56,456 nt of DNA. Source: Candidatus Zipacnadia bacterium (GTDB lineage Bacteria; Armatimonadota; Zipacnadia; Zipacnadales; JABUFB01). Below the pieces are notes generated by a model. That model saw nothing but the letters and a program-made list of their open reading frames with translations. It did no database searches and had not been told where the DNA came from. The stretch covers positions 1 through 56,456 of the forward strand of contig JALGSS010000001.1 in assembly GCA_029821745.1 (NCBI GenBank), in the 5' to 3' direction. Shown piece by piece: positions 39,662 to 49,974 of the stretch; the first letter of the stretch is position 1, and each line of letters begins with the position of its first letter. The position numbers and the translations under genes were made by a program.

Positions 39662-42600
39662 CTACCCACCTCCGCCACCTCTGGCCAGGCCGAGGGAGCA
39701 GATGATGCGGGGCTCCTCTGGCCGCTCTGCCTGGTCCTCAACGTGGCACAGCCGACCTTCCTCACGCAAAGTGAGAACGAGTTCGGCCAGCGCTTCGTCG
39801 GAGATGCCGCTGCGGAGTTGCCGATTCAATGCATCGGTCGCGACCGAACGCAGGGGAGACCGGTAGATATCGTCGATGGCCTTGCGGAGTTCCGGGGTGT
39901 CGAAGAGCGTCCCTCTCACCTCGCCCGAGTCCGCGAACCGCTTGAGCCGTTCATACGTGCGGAACCGGGCACCGGATGGCCGGCCAAGTGCACCACCGAC
40001 TGACTTCTCCTCCTCCACGACGAGTTCGACGGCCTTCTTCACGAGAGCGTGGTGGTCCTGCTGCCGCGGCAGGGCTTGGGTGTCCGGCTCGCATGCGGAG
40101 GCCTTGAGGATGGTGAACTGCGACTCGGTCACGCTCTCGCCATTCCGGTTGATCCAGGCAAGTGCATCCGTTCCTTCCGCTGTTCGGGCGTAAACCAGCG
40201 CACCCTCCGGCTCGGCGTCTGTGGGCTCGTGCGGCTTTGTGGAATAGACAACCGATGGCAAACGCGCGATTTCCTTTTCGAGATTCGGATCGCGCGTGAT
40301 GGCGTTCTTCCAGATCTGATAGGCGTAAGAGGCGAGGTCCACCTCCGTATCCGGATCATCGTCCAGGATGCCGGCCTTCTCGTGATACAGGTCCAGGATG
40401 GCTTGATCGTTCCGGTCATCTTCGAAGAACGTCTCGTCCGTGCCAACGACCTCGGCGTTCTCCGTCAGTCTGGTCCGCACGCGCCCTCGGAGGTGGATGA
40501 TCCGTTCAACGCCATCAGCCGGCAGGAACGAGTAACACAGGATGCCTTCCGCTCGCTGGCCAATTCTGTCCACGCGGCCGGCACGCTGGATAAGCCTGAT
40601 GATCGCCCAGGGCAAGTCATAGTTGACCACGATGAAGCAGTCCTGAAGGTTCTGGCCCTCGCTGAGTACGTCCGTGGCCACGAGGACGCGGAGTTCGTCT
40701 TCCGGCCGGATCGATTCGCGCTTCTCGTTGCTCTCGGGGCTGAAGCGCCAGGCGAGCCGGGTCGGGTCGGGTGAATCCCCGGTGACGCCTTCCAGCCGGT
40801 CCAGCCCGCGTTTCTTGAGTTGCTCCGCCAGGTAGCGCACGGTGTCAGCGAACTGCGTGAAGACGATGACCTTGTCGCGGGCGTGCTTCGCCGTCAGGAG
40901 TTGCTGAAGGGCTCGGAGCTTCGTGTCCCTTTCCGGACGCCAATCACCGTGCTCTTGCAGAATTCGAAGCAGGGCCAACGCGTCCTTCCGAAGGTCGGTC
41001 GCCAGGTCCTCGATGAAAAGATTCGCGCGGAGCCACCTGAACCGGTGCGTGTGAGTCGTCACATACTCCTGGTAGACCGCGGCGGCACGCTCCTCGAACT
41101 GAGATTCGCCGCGGAACGAGGCCGCAGGTTCCTCGCCCTGGGCAACCTCTTCGTCTTCCTCGAAGACGTCCCGCATGGAGACGTCCTCGTCGCAGTACCG
41201 GTCGTCAAGAAGACGCGCGTCCTGGGGGCCGATCGGGAGGTGCTGGCCGGTCTCAAGGGCGTGCAGGAAAACGTAGTTTCGCAGGATGTGGCGCTCAACG
41301 GACTGGAGGAAGGCGTGACCGCTGCTTTCCAGCCGCTTGAACAGATTCGTTCGGCAGAAGCCCTTGAGCCGTTTGCCCGCGCGCGACAGGTCGTCTATCG
41401 CTTTCACCTCGTTGGTCGTTGGTGGCTCGTGCGGCGTCGGGGCGAGGTAGTTGCCCAGACCGTATCTCGGCAGCCGTAGGTCCTCAATCGTGTGCACCAC
41501 GCCGGGAGAGTAGAGACGCGCGTACTGGTCCTCAGGATCGCGGTCGTCGATCTCGAACATGACCGTGCGTGGTACCCGGTTGGGGAAATATGAGCGCGTG
41601 CCATCCTCGAATGTGAGGAACTTGCGGCCGCTCTCGGGATCCGTCTCGGCGTAGTTCTCCTGGATGAACGTTCGCGTTCGGCGCACAAGGTAGAGCCGCA
41701 TGAGTTCGCGCCAATCGTCCGGATAGTCGCTGTGCTCGAAGGCCGCCAGGGATCGGAGCGAGGCTTGGTGGCGCCGGACGAACTCCGTCTCACCGATGTC
41801 GCGCAGGTAGCGTTCCGGGCGAATCCCCACGTCCTGGTCGTCGGGCACGAACAGGCGAAGCTGGTTCGACAGATCGAGGTACGTCTTGTTGTAGGGCGTG
41901 GCCGACAGCAGGATGCATCGGCTCTCGTTCTCGCGGATGTACTCTTGGATGGCCCGGTAGCGCTTGCCTTCGCGGTTCCGCAGGTTGTGGCTCTCATCGA
42001 TGATGATGAGCCGGAAGCGGCGCAGGTCTGGGAGTGCATTGATGACCCGCGAAATGGAGAGCACCTTCGCGCGCAGACGGTACCGGATGCGGTAGTCCTC
42101 CCACATGCCCACGAGGTTCTTCGGGCAGATGATGAGCGTCTCAAGGAAGTGATCGTCCTCGAAGATGCGCGCCACGGCCGTGGCCATCAGCGTCTTGCCG
42201 AGGCCCACGACATCGCCGATGAGGACGCCGCCCCGCTTGTTCAGATGGTGAGCGGCGATCTGAACCGCCGCCTTCTGGTACTCGAACAGCCGATTCCCGA
42301 AGTCCGCGGGGATCCGAAACTCCGAGAGTCCAGCCCGGGCCTCTTGAGACAGGTGGTAGGCCATCTTGACGTAGATGTGATACGGCGGAATCGGCGTCTC
42401 GCGGGCCCAGCTCTCGTCGATGATCGCGGCGAGTTCGTCAGAGATATCGATGCACCAGCGGTCGTTCCACCGGTCCTCGAACCACTTGGCCAACTTCTGG
42501 CAGGCATCCGCATCCAGGACGTCGACGTTCAGCTCGCCTTGGCTGACCAGGCCAGGGAGGGTCAGGTTGCTGCTGCCAAGGTATCCCACAATGGGGTTGA

Positions 42601-43051
42601 TGGGATCAGGGCGGAAGAGCAGATAGAGTTTCGCGTGAAGAGGATGCCGCAGGAAGAGCTTCACGACCACCTTCCTGGCCTTGATCTGCGCGGCCAGGCG
42701 CCGAAGCCCCGCCTCGTCCTCGTTGGTCGGGACGCCCACGGTGAGTTGCTCGCGGAACTCCTCGGCCAGCCGCCGCTTGAGACGGAGAGCGGTCTGGTTG
42801 TCCAGCCGTTCCTGGCCACGACCGAGGCGCAGGCCTTCGCGAAGATCCTCTTGAGGCAGACGCTGCATGCCGACCAGCACACGGCAACCGTGCCCTGGAC
42901 CACCGGACCACCCCTCGATGTGGGCATCCAGGCTCTTCCAACCCCGCAGGTTGAAGTACCCGACGCAGAAGTCAGCGCGATCTGAGAGCGCCAACGTCTC
43001 CCTGAGTGCCGGCAGCAGCTTCTGATCGATGTTGTCGAAGATGCGTGGCAT
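39662..43051 (-). CDS. PLD-like nuclease domain fused to SNF2-family helicase
   Basis: [11 protein letters not shown]...[69 protein letters not shown]. Confidence 0.88.
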   Translation of the reverse strand: MPRIFDNIDQKLLPALRETLALSDRADFCVGYFNLRGWKSLDAHIEGWSGGPGHGCRVLVGMQRLPQEDLREGLRLGRGQERLDNQTALRLKRRLAEEFREQLTVGVPTNEDEAGLRRLAAQIKARKVVVKLFLRHPLHAKLYLLFRPDPINPIVGYLGSSNLTLPGLVSQGELNVDVLDADACQKLAKWFEDRWNDRWCIDISDELAAIIDESWARETPIPPYHIYVKMAYHLSQEARAGLSEFRIPADFGNRLFEYQKAAVQIAAHHLNKRGGVLIGDVVGLGKTLMATAVARIFEDDHFLETLIICPKNLVGMWEDYRIRYRLRAKVLSISRVINALPDLRRFRLIIIDESHNLRNREGKRYRAIQEYIRENESRCILLSATPYNKTYLDLSNQLRLFVPDDQDVGIRPERYLRDIGETEFVRRHQASLRSLAAFEHSDYPDDWRELMRLYLVRRTRTFIQENYAETDPESGRKFLTFEDGTRSYFPNRVPRTVMFEIDDRDPEDQYARLYSPGVVHTIEDLRLPRYGLGNYLAPTPHEPPTTNEVKAIDDLSRAGKRLKGFCRTNLFKRLESSGHAFLQSVERHILRNYVFLHALETGQHLPIGPQDARLLDDRYCDEDVSMRDVFEEDEEVAQGEEPAASFRGESQFEERAAAVYQEYVTTHTHRFRWLRANLFIEDLATDLRKDALALLRILQEHGDWRPERDTKLRALQQLLTAKHARDKVIVFTQFADTVRYLAEQLKKRGLDRLEGVTGDSPDPTRLAWRFSPESNEKRESIRPEDELRVLVATDVLSEGQNLQDCFIVVNYDLPWAIIRLIQRAGRVDRIGQRAEGILCYSFLPADGVERIIHLRGRVRTRLTENAEVVGTDETFFEDDRNDQAILDLYHEKAGILDDDPDTEVDLASYAYQIWKNAITRDPNLEKEIARLPSVVYSTKPHEPTDAEPEGALVYARTAEGTDALAWINRNGESVTESQFTILKASACEPDTQALPRQQDHHALVKKAVELVVEEEKSVGGALGRPSGARFRTYERLKRFADSGEVRGTLFDTPELRKAIDDIYRSPLRSVATDALNRQLRSGISDEALAELVLTLREEGRLCHVEDQAERPEEPRIICSLGLARGGGGG

Positions 43052-43368
43052 AGTCCCCCTCGCCCCCTCGGTCGCTCCACCAGCGCCAACCAACCTGTGC
43101 GAAAGGATCTCGGCGGGTCACGTCGCCTTCTGTGCCCTCGTTTCTCGGTGGCCACCCGCGCAGTATACACAATCACGCCTCCGTCGGAAAGGGGCTGCCA
43201 GTTGCCTACCGGGAACTGTCCCTGGAACCACGTTCCTGCGCGCTGAGGCGTGGTCTTGTCCTGCCTTGGCGTCTGTCTGCGGGCGGGATAAGCGGGCTGG
43301 CGGTGCTGAAAGAGCCCTCGAAGGTTCCGCTGTCGCGCCCCCCCAGGGTTGAAACTCGTTCGGCTCGG

Positions 43369-43500
43369 GGAGCCAACGCCAAATCCAAGCCGGCATCTCA
43401 CCCGACACCGGCTTTTCTCATGCCGGCGCCGGGCCGCGAAAGCGCGCGTCTAACCTATTGAAATCAAGCAGGTTACGCCAAAGCGCCCCTGCCCGGCCGT
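43369..43500 (+). repeat. Diverged copy of tRNA-Asn 3' end + terminator + flank
   Basis: CTCGGGGAGCCA; AAGCCGG...CCGGCTTTTCT hairpin (43387-43417); GCGCGTCTAACCTATTGAAATCAAGCAGGTT. Confidence 0.75.
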
Positions 43501-44150
43501 CGCCTTCCTCTCCCCTCGTTAGCTGCCGCGCGCCTCTCTCCCGCCCCTCGGCCCTTTGCTCTCGAACTCCCCCCCCTCCCGACCGCCGCAGCCCGCGTGA
43601 CGCTGCTCGGGACGGACATTCCGGAGGGCATCTCGACGGCCTCGCGGGAAGGGGCCGTCGGCTCCGACGTAGTCTGGGGCACGAAGCGCCACAGGGTCCT
43701 CACCCGTGAAGGAGCTGCCCCTGGGCGCGCAGTGCGACGCCCGAGTGGGGCGCCTCTGTCTCTGGCCATCCATCCCAGGTCCAGACCACCTTACAGAATG
43801 CCCGAGAAGCCGCCCAGAATCGCCTCTCCGAGTCGCGGCCGACCAAGGGAGTAGGGAGGGACCACCCCCGCCAATCTGTGCACCTCTACGAGTCGCTGAG
43901 CGCGTCCTACGCACCGTTCAACGACACGCCACCCGCAGATACGGGCCGAAGGCATGCCTCGGGACATCAACGTGCGTTCTGCGACGACAGCAGGCCCCTC
44001 AGAGGCATCCATGGACCAATGTGTGAGGCCAGGGGGACCTGAAACGGAGTGGGGAAGTGCTCGAAGTGGTAGAAACCGGTGGCAGGCGGTAGAATGGAAG
44101 TGATGCGGCGTTCGCACCTGGCGCTTCGGTTCCGCTGGCCATTCCTGATG

Positions 44151-44192
44151 CACGCGCGCGCGCGACACGCGCGCGCGACACGCGCGCGCGAG
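44151..44192. repeat. Tandem CACGCGCGCGCG(CG)A units (CpG alternating tract)
   Basis: Three direct units CACGCGCGCGCGCGA / CACGCGCGCGCGA / CACGCGCGCGCGA. Confidence 0.8.
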
Positions 44193-44347
44193 TTCTCTCG
44201 GAATCTGCTGGCAGTTCCGGCCTGCGCAGCGTCCGCCTGTTGTGACAAGCCCGGCCAGGCCGTGCCACAACGCGCAGCGGATGAGTCAGTGCCCCTCCCA
44301 AGCAGGGCCCGAAGATATAGCAAGCGTCCGGACCGACTAGTTTTTTC

Positions 44348-44366
44348 CGTGCGCGCGCGCGCGCGA
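44348..44366. repeat. (GC)n tract GTGCGCGCGCGCGCGCG
   Basis: Read directly. Confidence 0.8.
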
Positions 44367-44672
44367 GGCACCGACGTGGGAGTGAAATCGGCGACACCAC
44401 CTCGGCGCAGTAACACCCCGTTCCGTTACGCACCGGTCTCGGCGACGCCGCGGACACACTTGCTCGAACGGTTCGGGCCCCGCCAGATCGCCCGAATCTG
44501 GCCCTCCAGGGCACGCTTGTGGCCCGAATCTCTGGGGGAGATCTGTGCCAGACTTGAAGACATGGGCCGTGGGGGTTAGTCTATTGCACAGCACTTGCAC
44601 GCTCCCGGCAGGGCAGACCCGCAGAGGGGGGCAGGGCGGTCGCTCTCGGGTCGAGATAGGGGAGGCAGTTAC

Positions 44673-46058
44673 ATGGGGTCAGACGCGACGGAACCGGACC
44701 AAGCACTTGATTTGACGACGCTATTCGACGCTTTCGACGGGCTACGACAGTGGCTCGATTTCACGATCTGGTTCCTGTCTGAGCATCCGCGCGGCCCGCA
44801 TGTGATGTTCGACTGGTTCGCTGAGGAGAATGATTACGAGTGGGTCCCCCGATGGCCCGACCCCCCCCACATCTCGAAGATGACCCCCCATTTTGGCCGG
44901 TTCGTAGGGGAGTTCCGTGCTTCGAATATTCCTGGCTCGCTGTGGGTGCACTGGCTCAACGAAGGCGAGATAGGGGGGTGCCGCACGGTGGACTTCCTTG
45001 CGTATCTGCACGAGGGCATTGCCACCTGGACTCGAAAGGTCCACCAAGTGGCGGGAACGCCGCCTCCCTGGCAGCCGCGTTCGGATCTCTTTCCTCAGGG
45101 TGGCACGTTGGGAGAAGTCCACGCCGACTATCTCGAGGTCCGGAAGCAGGTGATATCCTTCTACGCTGAAGTCGTCTCCAAGGCCAAGGTACCGGGAGCC
45201 GCCTTCGTTGATTTTCCTGAGCCTGTGCCCCCTCCCTCCGATGTGGACGCGCGCGACCACCAAATGGCGGCAGACGCCGGCCAGGTTTGCCCTGAGCCTC
45301 TGTCGCTGTGCACCAACGGGAACGCTACGGCGACGCTGTCCAAACTTGCCGAAGAGGATGCGGCAAAGCGGGCGCAGACCCCAGCAGAGCGGTCATTGGA
45401 CGAAGGACCATACGTCTTCCGGAAAGAATGTGACTACTGGATCATCCGCCACGAGGGACGCTACCTGCCGCAGGTGAAGGACTGCAAGGGCCTGTACTAC
45501 ATCGCCTACCTGCTGGCGCGGCCAGAAGAGAAGGTCCCCGCCCTTATACTCTCGGACGCCTACCAGGGGCAGCCTGTTTCTCCAGGGAATGGCCAGGAGG
45601 CAGACCTGTTGCGCGGGGACGACCAACGCAGAGAGCGCAGCGGCGTTCATGTCGATGCCATCGCGGACCAGGCAGACCTAGAGAGCCTGCGACGCAGGCT
45701 CAAGGAGATCGAGGCGCAATTCGAGGACGTGAGAGAGGATCGGACCCTGTCTGCCGTAGAGAGAGACGTGATGCTGGGGGAGCTGCAAACGAGATTGGGC
45801 CGAGACAAAGAGGGTATTCTCAAGACCATCGCCCAATCGACGGGTTTGGGCGGAAGACCTCGGTCATTCAGCACCCTCGCCGAGAGGGCGCGGAAGGCCG
45901 TAGGTGAAGCCATAAGGCGAGCCCAAGAGGCGATTCGCAAGAACGAGGAGGCAAGGTGGCCGGATACCCCGCTCTGGCAACACCTTGATACCGACCTACA
46001 CCTTGGCTCCTTCTGTTCCTACACTCCACGTTCTCCTATCCCCTGGTCACTTCGCTGA
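44673..46058 (+). CDS. Unassigned protein with a C-terminal domain of the type seen in bacterial regulators/ATPases
   Basis: RBS GGAGGCAG; C-term LKEIEAQFEDVRE...GGRPRSFSTLAERARKAVGEAIRRAQEAIRK...LDTDLHLGSFCSYTP; VFRKECDYWIIRHEGRYLPQVKDCKGLYYIAYLLARPEEKV. Confidence 0.7.
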   Translation: MGSDATEPDQALDLTTLFDAFDGLRQWLDFTIWFLSEHPRGPHVMFDWFAEENDYEWVPRWPDPPHISKMTPHFGRFVGEFRASNIPGSLWVHWLNEGEIGGCRTVDFLAYLHEGIATWTRKVHQVAGTPPPWQPRSDLFPQGGTLGEVHADYLEVRKQVISFYAEVVSKAKVPGAAFVDFPEPVPPPSDVDARDHQMAADAGQVCPEPLSLCTNGNATATLSKLAEEDAAKRAQTPAERSLDEGPYVFRKECDYWIIRHEGRYLPQVKDCKGLYYIAYLLARPEEKVPALILSDAYQGQPVSPGNGQEADLLRGDDQRRERSGVHVDAIADQADLESLRRRLKEIEAQFEDVREDRTLSAVERDVMLGELQTRLGRDKEGILKTIAQSTGLGGRPRSFSTLAERARKAVGEAIRRAQEAIRKNEEARWPDTPLWQHLDTDLHLGSFCSYTPRSPIPWSLR

Positions 46059-46072
46059 CCAAATTCCCATTT

Positions 46073-46110
46073 GCCACGCCAAATGTGGCGTCGCCACGCC
46101 TGATGTGGCG
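46073..46110. promoter_or_regulatory. Two tandem near-identical stem-loops, terminator or regulator binding sites
   Basis: GCCACGCCAAATGTGGCG T CGCCACGCCTGATGTGGCG. Confidence 0.55.
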
Positions 46111-46168
46111 CCATCCATTACGGGCGAGCGATGAGTGCTACGCGCCGTGGTAATGGAGGCCATTGATC

Positions 46169-46396
46169 ATGGTGGGAACGACGCAGGTACTTGAAGCGTT
46201 GCGCGGCGAGGGGTTCAAGGTCTCGCACAGTCACCTCGGGTGGCTGATCCGTGACCGCATCTTCATCCCCCAGCAGAAGGGGCCAAGAGGGGCGTGGTTC
46301 TGGGGGCCAGGGGACGCCGAAGGACCGCGCCATGTCTTGCGCCGCCGCGGCCGCGTACGGGTTGAAGCGGGCGCGGAAAGGAGGATCGGCCAATGA
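46169..46396 (+). CDS. Small HTH-like protein upstream of primase
   Basis: TTQVLEALRGEGFKVSHSHLGWLIRDRIF; ATGA overlap with primase gene. Confidence 0.5.
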   Translation: MVGTTQVLEALRGEGFKVSHSHLGWLIRDRIFIPQQKGPRGAWFWGPGDAEGPRHVLRRRGRVRVEAGAERRIGQ

Positions 46397-49128
46397 GTAA
46401 CATACCGATCGAGAGAGTGCTGGCCGGCCTGCTCGATGTGACCGGGTACGAGCCGCGCAGGCGCGGGAGGGAGTGGTCGGCCAAGTGCCCTGCACATGAG
46501 GATACGACTCCGTCCCTTTCCGTTGGTGTTGGCGAAGATGGACGTGTGCTTCTGTGCTGCCACGCGGGATGCACGGCGGCGGATGTGTGCCGGGCCATTG
46601 GCCTGACAGAAAAAGACCTCTTCCCGGCGAAGCGAGGGTCCCGCCGTAGGCGTGCGAAGCGCCGGATTGTCGCCACGTACGACTACCGTGAGCCTGAAGG
46701 CGCCCTTCTCTTCCAGGTGGTGCGCGACCGGCCCAAACGTTTCTGGCAGCGGCGGCCTGATGGGAAGGGCGGGTGGCACCATGACCTTGGTGGCGTCAAG
46801 CGGGTGCTCTACCGGCTCCCTGAACTCCAGGCCGCCGACCGCAATGAGTGGGTGTACGTCTGCGAGGGTGAGAAAGACGCGGACCACCTGAAGGACATCG
46901 GTCTCGTCGCGACGACGAGCCCCGGTGGGGCGGGCAAGTGGCGGCCGAAATACGGGGAATCTCTGCGCGGCCGACGCGTCGCCATTCTGCCGGACAATGA
47001 CCTGGCAGGCCACAATCACGGCGAGGCCGTGGCCCGAGCGCTTCACGAGGCTGCTGCGGATGTCCGTATCGTGCACCTGCCTGACCTCTCACAGAAAGGC
47101 GATGTCACCGACTGGCTGGAGGCCGGCGGTACCAGCGAGGCGCTGATAGACCTGGTCGAAGCGACGGGCGCTTACGTCCCCCCCGCGCAGGACGATTCCG
47201 CGCGGCCACGGGGCGAGAAGACCGACTGTTCCTACCGGGCGACGTCCGACGGACTGGTCTGGCTCAAGCCGACTCGTGAAGGGTCCGTGGACGTCCCGCT
47301 GACCAATTTCACTGCGCGAATCATCGGCGATATCGTGCGTGATGACGGGGTGGAGCATTCGCTGACCTTCGAGATCGAGGCCACCCAGAACAACCGGACC
47401 ATGACCTTCCAGGTCCCGGCCAGGCGCTTCGATTCGATGTCCTGGGCCACGCAGCACCTGGGCGCCTCGGCGGCCGTCCTACCCGGCTTCGGCCTCAAAG
47501 ACCGCGCGCGCTTTGCCATTCAAATCCTTTCGGGCCCAACGATTGAGCGGCGCCACGTGTTTCTCTGCACCGGCTGGCGTGACATCGGGGGCGTACCCGT
47601 ATTCGTGCACGGGGGCGGCGGGATCGGACCCGATGGCCCGGTACCCGGCATTGAGGTTGATCTGCCGCCGTCCCTTGCGCGGTTCGAGCTGCCCGCGCCG
47701 GCCACAGGCGAGGCCCTCCGCAAGGCCATACGCACAACGCTCGGGCTCCTGGATATCGGTCCGGACACCGTGACGGTCCCGCTGGTCTGTGCGGTGTGGC
47801 GAGCGGTCCACGGCCCTGCCGACTTCTCGCTTCACATCGCAGGCCCGACCGGTGCCGGGAAGACGGTCTTGGCGGCACTCATTCAGCAACACTTCGGGGC
47901 CGAACTCGGCGAACGGAACCTTCCAGCCAGTTGGACTTCAACAGCGAACAGCCTGGAGGAGCTGGCGTTCCTCGCCAAGGACGCCCTGATGGTCGTGGAT
48001 GACTTCGCTCCGGGAGGTACGGCACTCGACAGAGCCCGGCTACACGGGCAGGCGGACCGGCTACTGCGGTCGCAGGGGAACAGGTCCGGCCGGGCACGGA
48101 TGGCGCGCGACGCGTCGCTCCGCGCGGGCAGGCCACCGCGAGGGCTGCTGGTTTCCACCGGGGAGGATGTGCCGTTAGGCCAGTCGTTGCGTGCGCGGGT
48201 GCTCGTGCTTGAACTCGGGCCAACGGATCTGGACTGGCAGGCCGTCACCCAGTGTCAGCACGAGGCCGAGAGAGGCACTTACGCCGCGACGATGGCGGCG
48301 TTCCTGCGGTGGCTTGCTTCGCGGCGCGGCGGTGAGGGCAAGGAGGCCAAGTGCCTGCGCAACGAAGTGCGTCAGTTGCGCTCCGAGATTCGGCACTCCG
48401 GCTCGCACCGACGGACTGCCGAGATCATTGCCCATCTCGGGGTGGGATGGCGCCGGTTCCTCGCGTTCGCTGAAGCGGTAGGGGCGGTTTCGTCCTCGGA
48501 GCACGGTCGGCTTTGGGAGCGTGCATGGAAGGCCCTTGGCGCGGTTGCAGAAGCGCAGGCGGCTTTCCTGCGTTCAGCCGATCCCGTCGAGCGGTTCCGC
48601 GAACTCCTCGTGAGTGCGTTTCAGGCCGGGGCTGGACATGTGGCCGCTCGAAGCGGCGGGCCGCCGGCCGAGGAATACGAGTCTCCCGGCCGGTGGGGCT
48701 GGCGCCGAGATTTCCGCGACTTGTCCGATTCACGGTGGCAGCCAATGGGCGATCGCATCGGCTCCCTGGTTGCCGACGAGGTGTACCTGGACCCCGACGC
48801 TTCGTACCGGGTGGCGAACCGAATGGCCTCTGACGGCAGCGGCATACCAGTCGCGGCTCTGACACTGCGTAAGCGGCTGCACGAGGCCGGCGTACTCCAG
48901 AGGCGCGAGCGGGGCAAACTGACCACTTATCGCGTCGTCGATGGGGTCCGACAGAGGGTGCTGGTGCTGCCGAAGGCGTGGCTGACTGCTCTCATGTCGA
49001 ACATACCGGGGCATTCGGGGATTTCGGGGAGCGACCCACCTGGGAGGTCCGAGGAGGTGGGTTCGGCCTCCAAGTCCGTCCCCGGTCTTGCTTGCGGTGG
49101 TGGGCAGAGAACCGGGGACAGGTCGTGA
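46393..49128 (+). CDS. Phage/plasmid-type primase-helicase (CHC2 zinc finger, TOPRIM, DUF927-like ATPase)
   Basis: CPAHEDTTPSLSV...CCHAGC; VYVCEGEKDADHL...AILPDNDLAG; IAGPTGAGKTVLAALIQ. Confidence 0.88.
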   Translation: MSNIPIERVLAGLLDVTGYEPRRRGREWSAKCPAHEDTTPSLSVGVGEDGRVLLCCHAGCTAADVCRAIGLTEKDLFPAKRGSRRRRAKRRIVATYDYREPEGALLFQVVRDRPKRFWQRRPDGKGGWHHDLGGVKRVLYRLPELQAADRNEWVYVCEGEKDADHLKDIGLVATTSPGGAGKWRPKYGESLRGRRVAILPDNDLAGHNHGEAVARALHEAAADVRIVHLPDLSQKGDVTDWLEAGGTSEALIDLVEATGAYVPPAQDDSARPRGEKTDCSYRATSDGLVWLKPTREGSVDVPLTNFTARIIGDIVRDDGVEHSLTFEIEATQNNRTMTFQVPARRFDSMSWATQHLGASAAVLPGFGLKDRARFAIQILSGPTIERRHVFLCTGWRDIGGVPVFVHGGGGIGPDGPVPGIEVDLPPSLARFELPAPATGEALRKAIRTTLGLLDIGPDTVTVPLVCAVWRAVHGPADFSLHIAGPTGAGKTVLAALIQQHFGAELGERNLPASWTSTANSLEELAFLAKDALMVVDDFAPGGTALDRARLHGQADRLLRSQGNRSGRARMARDASLRAGRPPRGLLVSTGEDVPLGQSLRARVLVLELGPTDLDWQAVTQCQHEAERGTYAATMAAFLRWLASRRGGEGKEAKCLRNEVRQLRSEIRHSGSHRRTAEIIAHLGVGWRRFLAFAEAVGAVSSSEHGRLWERAWKALGAVAEAQAAFLRSADPVERFRELLVSAFQAGAGHVAARSGGPPAEEYESPGRWGWRRDFRDLSDSRWQPMGDRIGSLVADEVYLDPDASYRVANRMASDGSGIPVAALTLRKRLHEAGVLQRRERGKLTTYRVVDGVRQRVLVLPKAWLTALMSNIPGHSGISGSDPPGRSEEVGSASKSVPGLACGGGQRTGDRS

Positions 49129-49418
49129 TGGCGATTCGATACCGGGGGTCTTCGTCCCCGATGCCCTCCCCTGTTTCTATGCGAGCGGGGACGAAATGGA
49201 AGAAGAAGGCGACCTTGGCGGCCTACGAAGGCCCCTCATCCCCGATATCCCCGGTATCCCCTGCTCATCACGCATGTCATGAGGAGCCGGTCGGTGATGG
49301 AACTGTGAAGCAACGACGGCCGGGAAAGGCCGTGGGCGGCCCAAAGACGGGCGCAGGCAGGCGAAGTGGTGCGGCAACACCACAGGATCGTGCAGCGACA
49401 AGGAGCAAAGGGCGATGA
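49128..49418 (+). CDS. Small unassigned basic protein, translationally coupled to neighbours
   Basis: TGATG overlap upstream, ATGA overlap downstream. Confidence 0.4.
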   Translation: MAIRYRGSSSPMPSPVSMRAGTKWKKKATLAAYEGPSSPISPVSPAHHACHEEPVGDGTVKQRRPGKAVGGPKTGAGRRSGAATPQDRAATRSKGR

Positions 49419-49708
49419 ACGTGGCGCAAACGAAGGCGGCGAGGGGCGGGGCGCCTCGTGCGGATGGCCGTGAGCGCGGCCAGATGGCAGAGGCGCAGGT
49501 GACGACGACGGAGCCGGAGCCGTACCGGCTGCTGTCGGCTGACAGCGTGGCCGAGGCGCTGGGCGTGTCGAAGCGGCAGGTGTGGCGGCTGCGGTCGGCG
49601 GGACGGCTGCCGGAGCCGGTGCGGATCGGCCGGTGCGTCCGCTGGCGAGCCGCGGACTTGGCGGAGTGGGTCAGGGACGGATGCAGAAATCCTGAGAAAT
49701 TCAGTTGA
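49415..49708 (+). CDS. HTH_17/AlpA-like excisionase-type protein
   Basis: LLSADSVAEALGVSKRQVWRLRSAGRLPEPVRIGRCVRWRAADLAEWV. Confidence 0.8.
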   Translation: MNVAQTKAARGGAPRADGRERGQMAEAQVTTTEPEPYRLLSADSVAEALGVSKRQVWRLRSAGRLPEPVRIGRCVRWRAADLAEWVRDGCRNPEKFS

Positions 49709-49744
49709 CAGCAGGAATACCGTATAGTATATACTGTACGGTAT
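49705..49744 (+). promoter_or_regulatory. Promoter TTGACA-17-TATATA overlapped by a 28-bp near-palindrome at the Xre gene start
   Basis: TTGACA 49705-49710; TATATA 49728-49733; ATACCGTATAGTATATACTGTACGGTAT 49717-49744. Confidence 0.75.
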
Positions 49745-49967
49745 GAGCACCCGCAAGCGGACGTTGACTGAGATTCTGCGGCAGGCGGCGGAGGCCGACG
49801 AGCGGTCGATCTTCGCCTTGGCCCGAGACGCCAATGTCCCGTATCCCGTGCTCTACCGGTTCCTGAAGGGCGACGCGACCGGCAGAAAGCAGAGCCTGCA
49901 CCTGACGACGGCTGACAAACTGGCCGCCGCGTTGGGGCTCGAACTGAGGCCGAAACGGCGGAGGTGA
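49743..49967 (+). CDS. Xre-like HTH regulator
   Basis: SIFALARDANVPYPVLYRFLKGD...LHLTTADKLAAALGLELRP. Confidence 0.75.
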   Translation: MSTRKRTLTEILRQAAEADERSIFALARDANVPYPVLYRFLKGDATGRKQSLHLTTADKLAAALGLELRPKRRR

Positions 49968-49974
49968 ATGAGCC

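Noticed and set aside
44151-44192. Short CRISPR-like array
   Set aside because: Units are contiguous CG-rich repeats with no spacers and no cas genes nearby.
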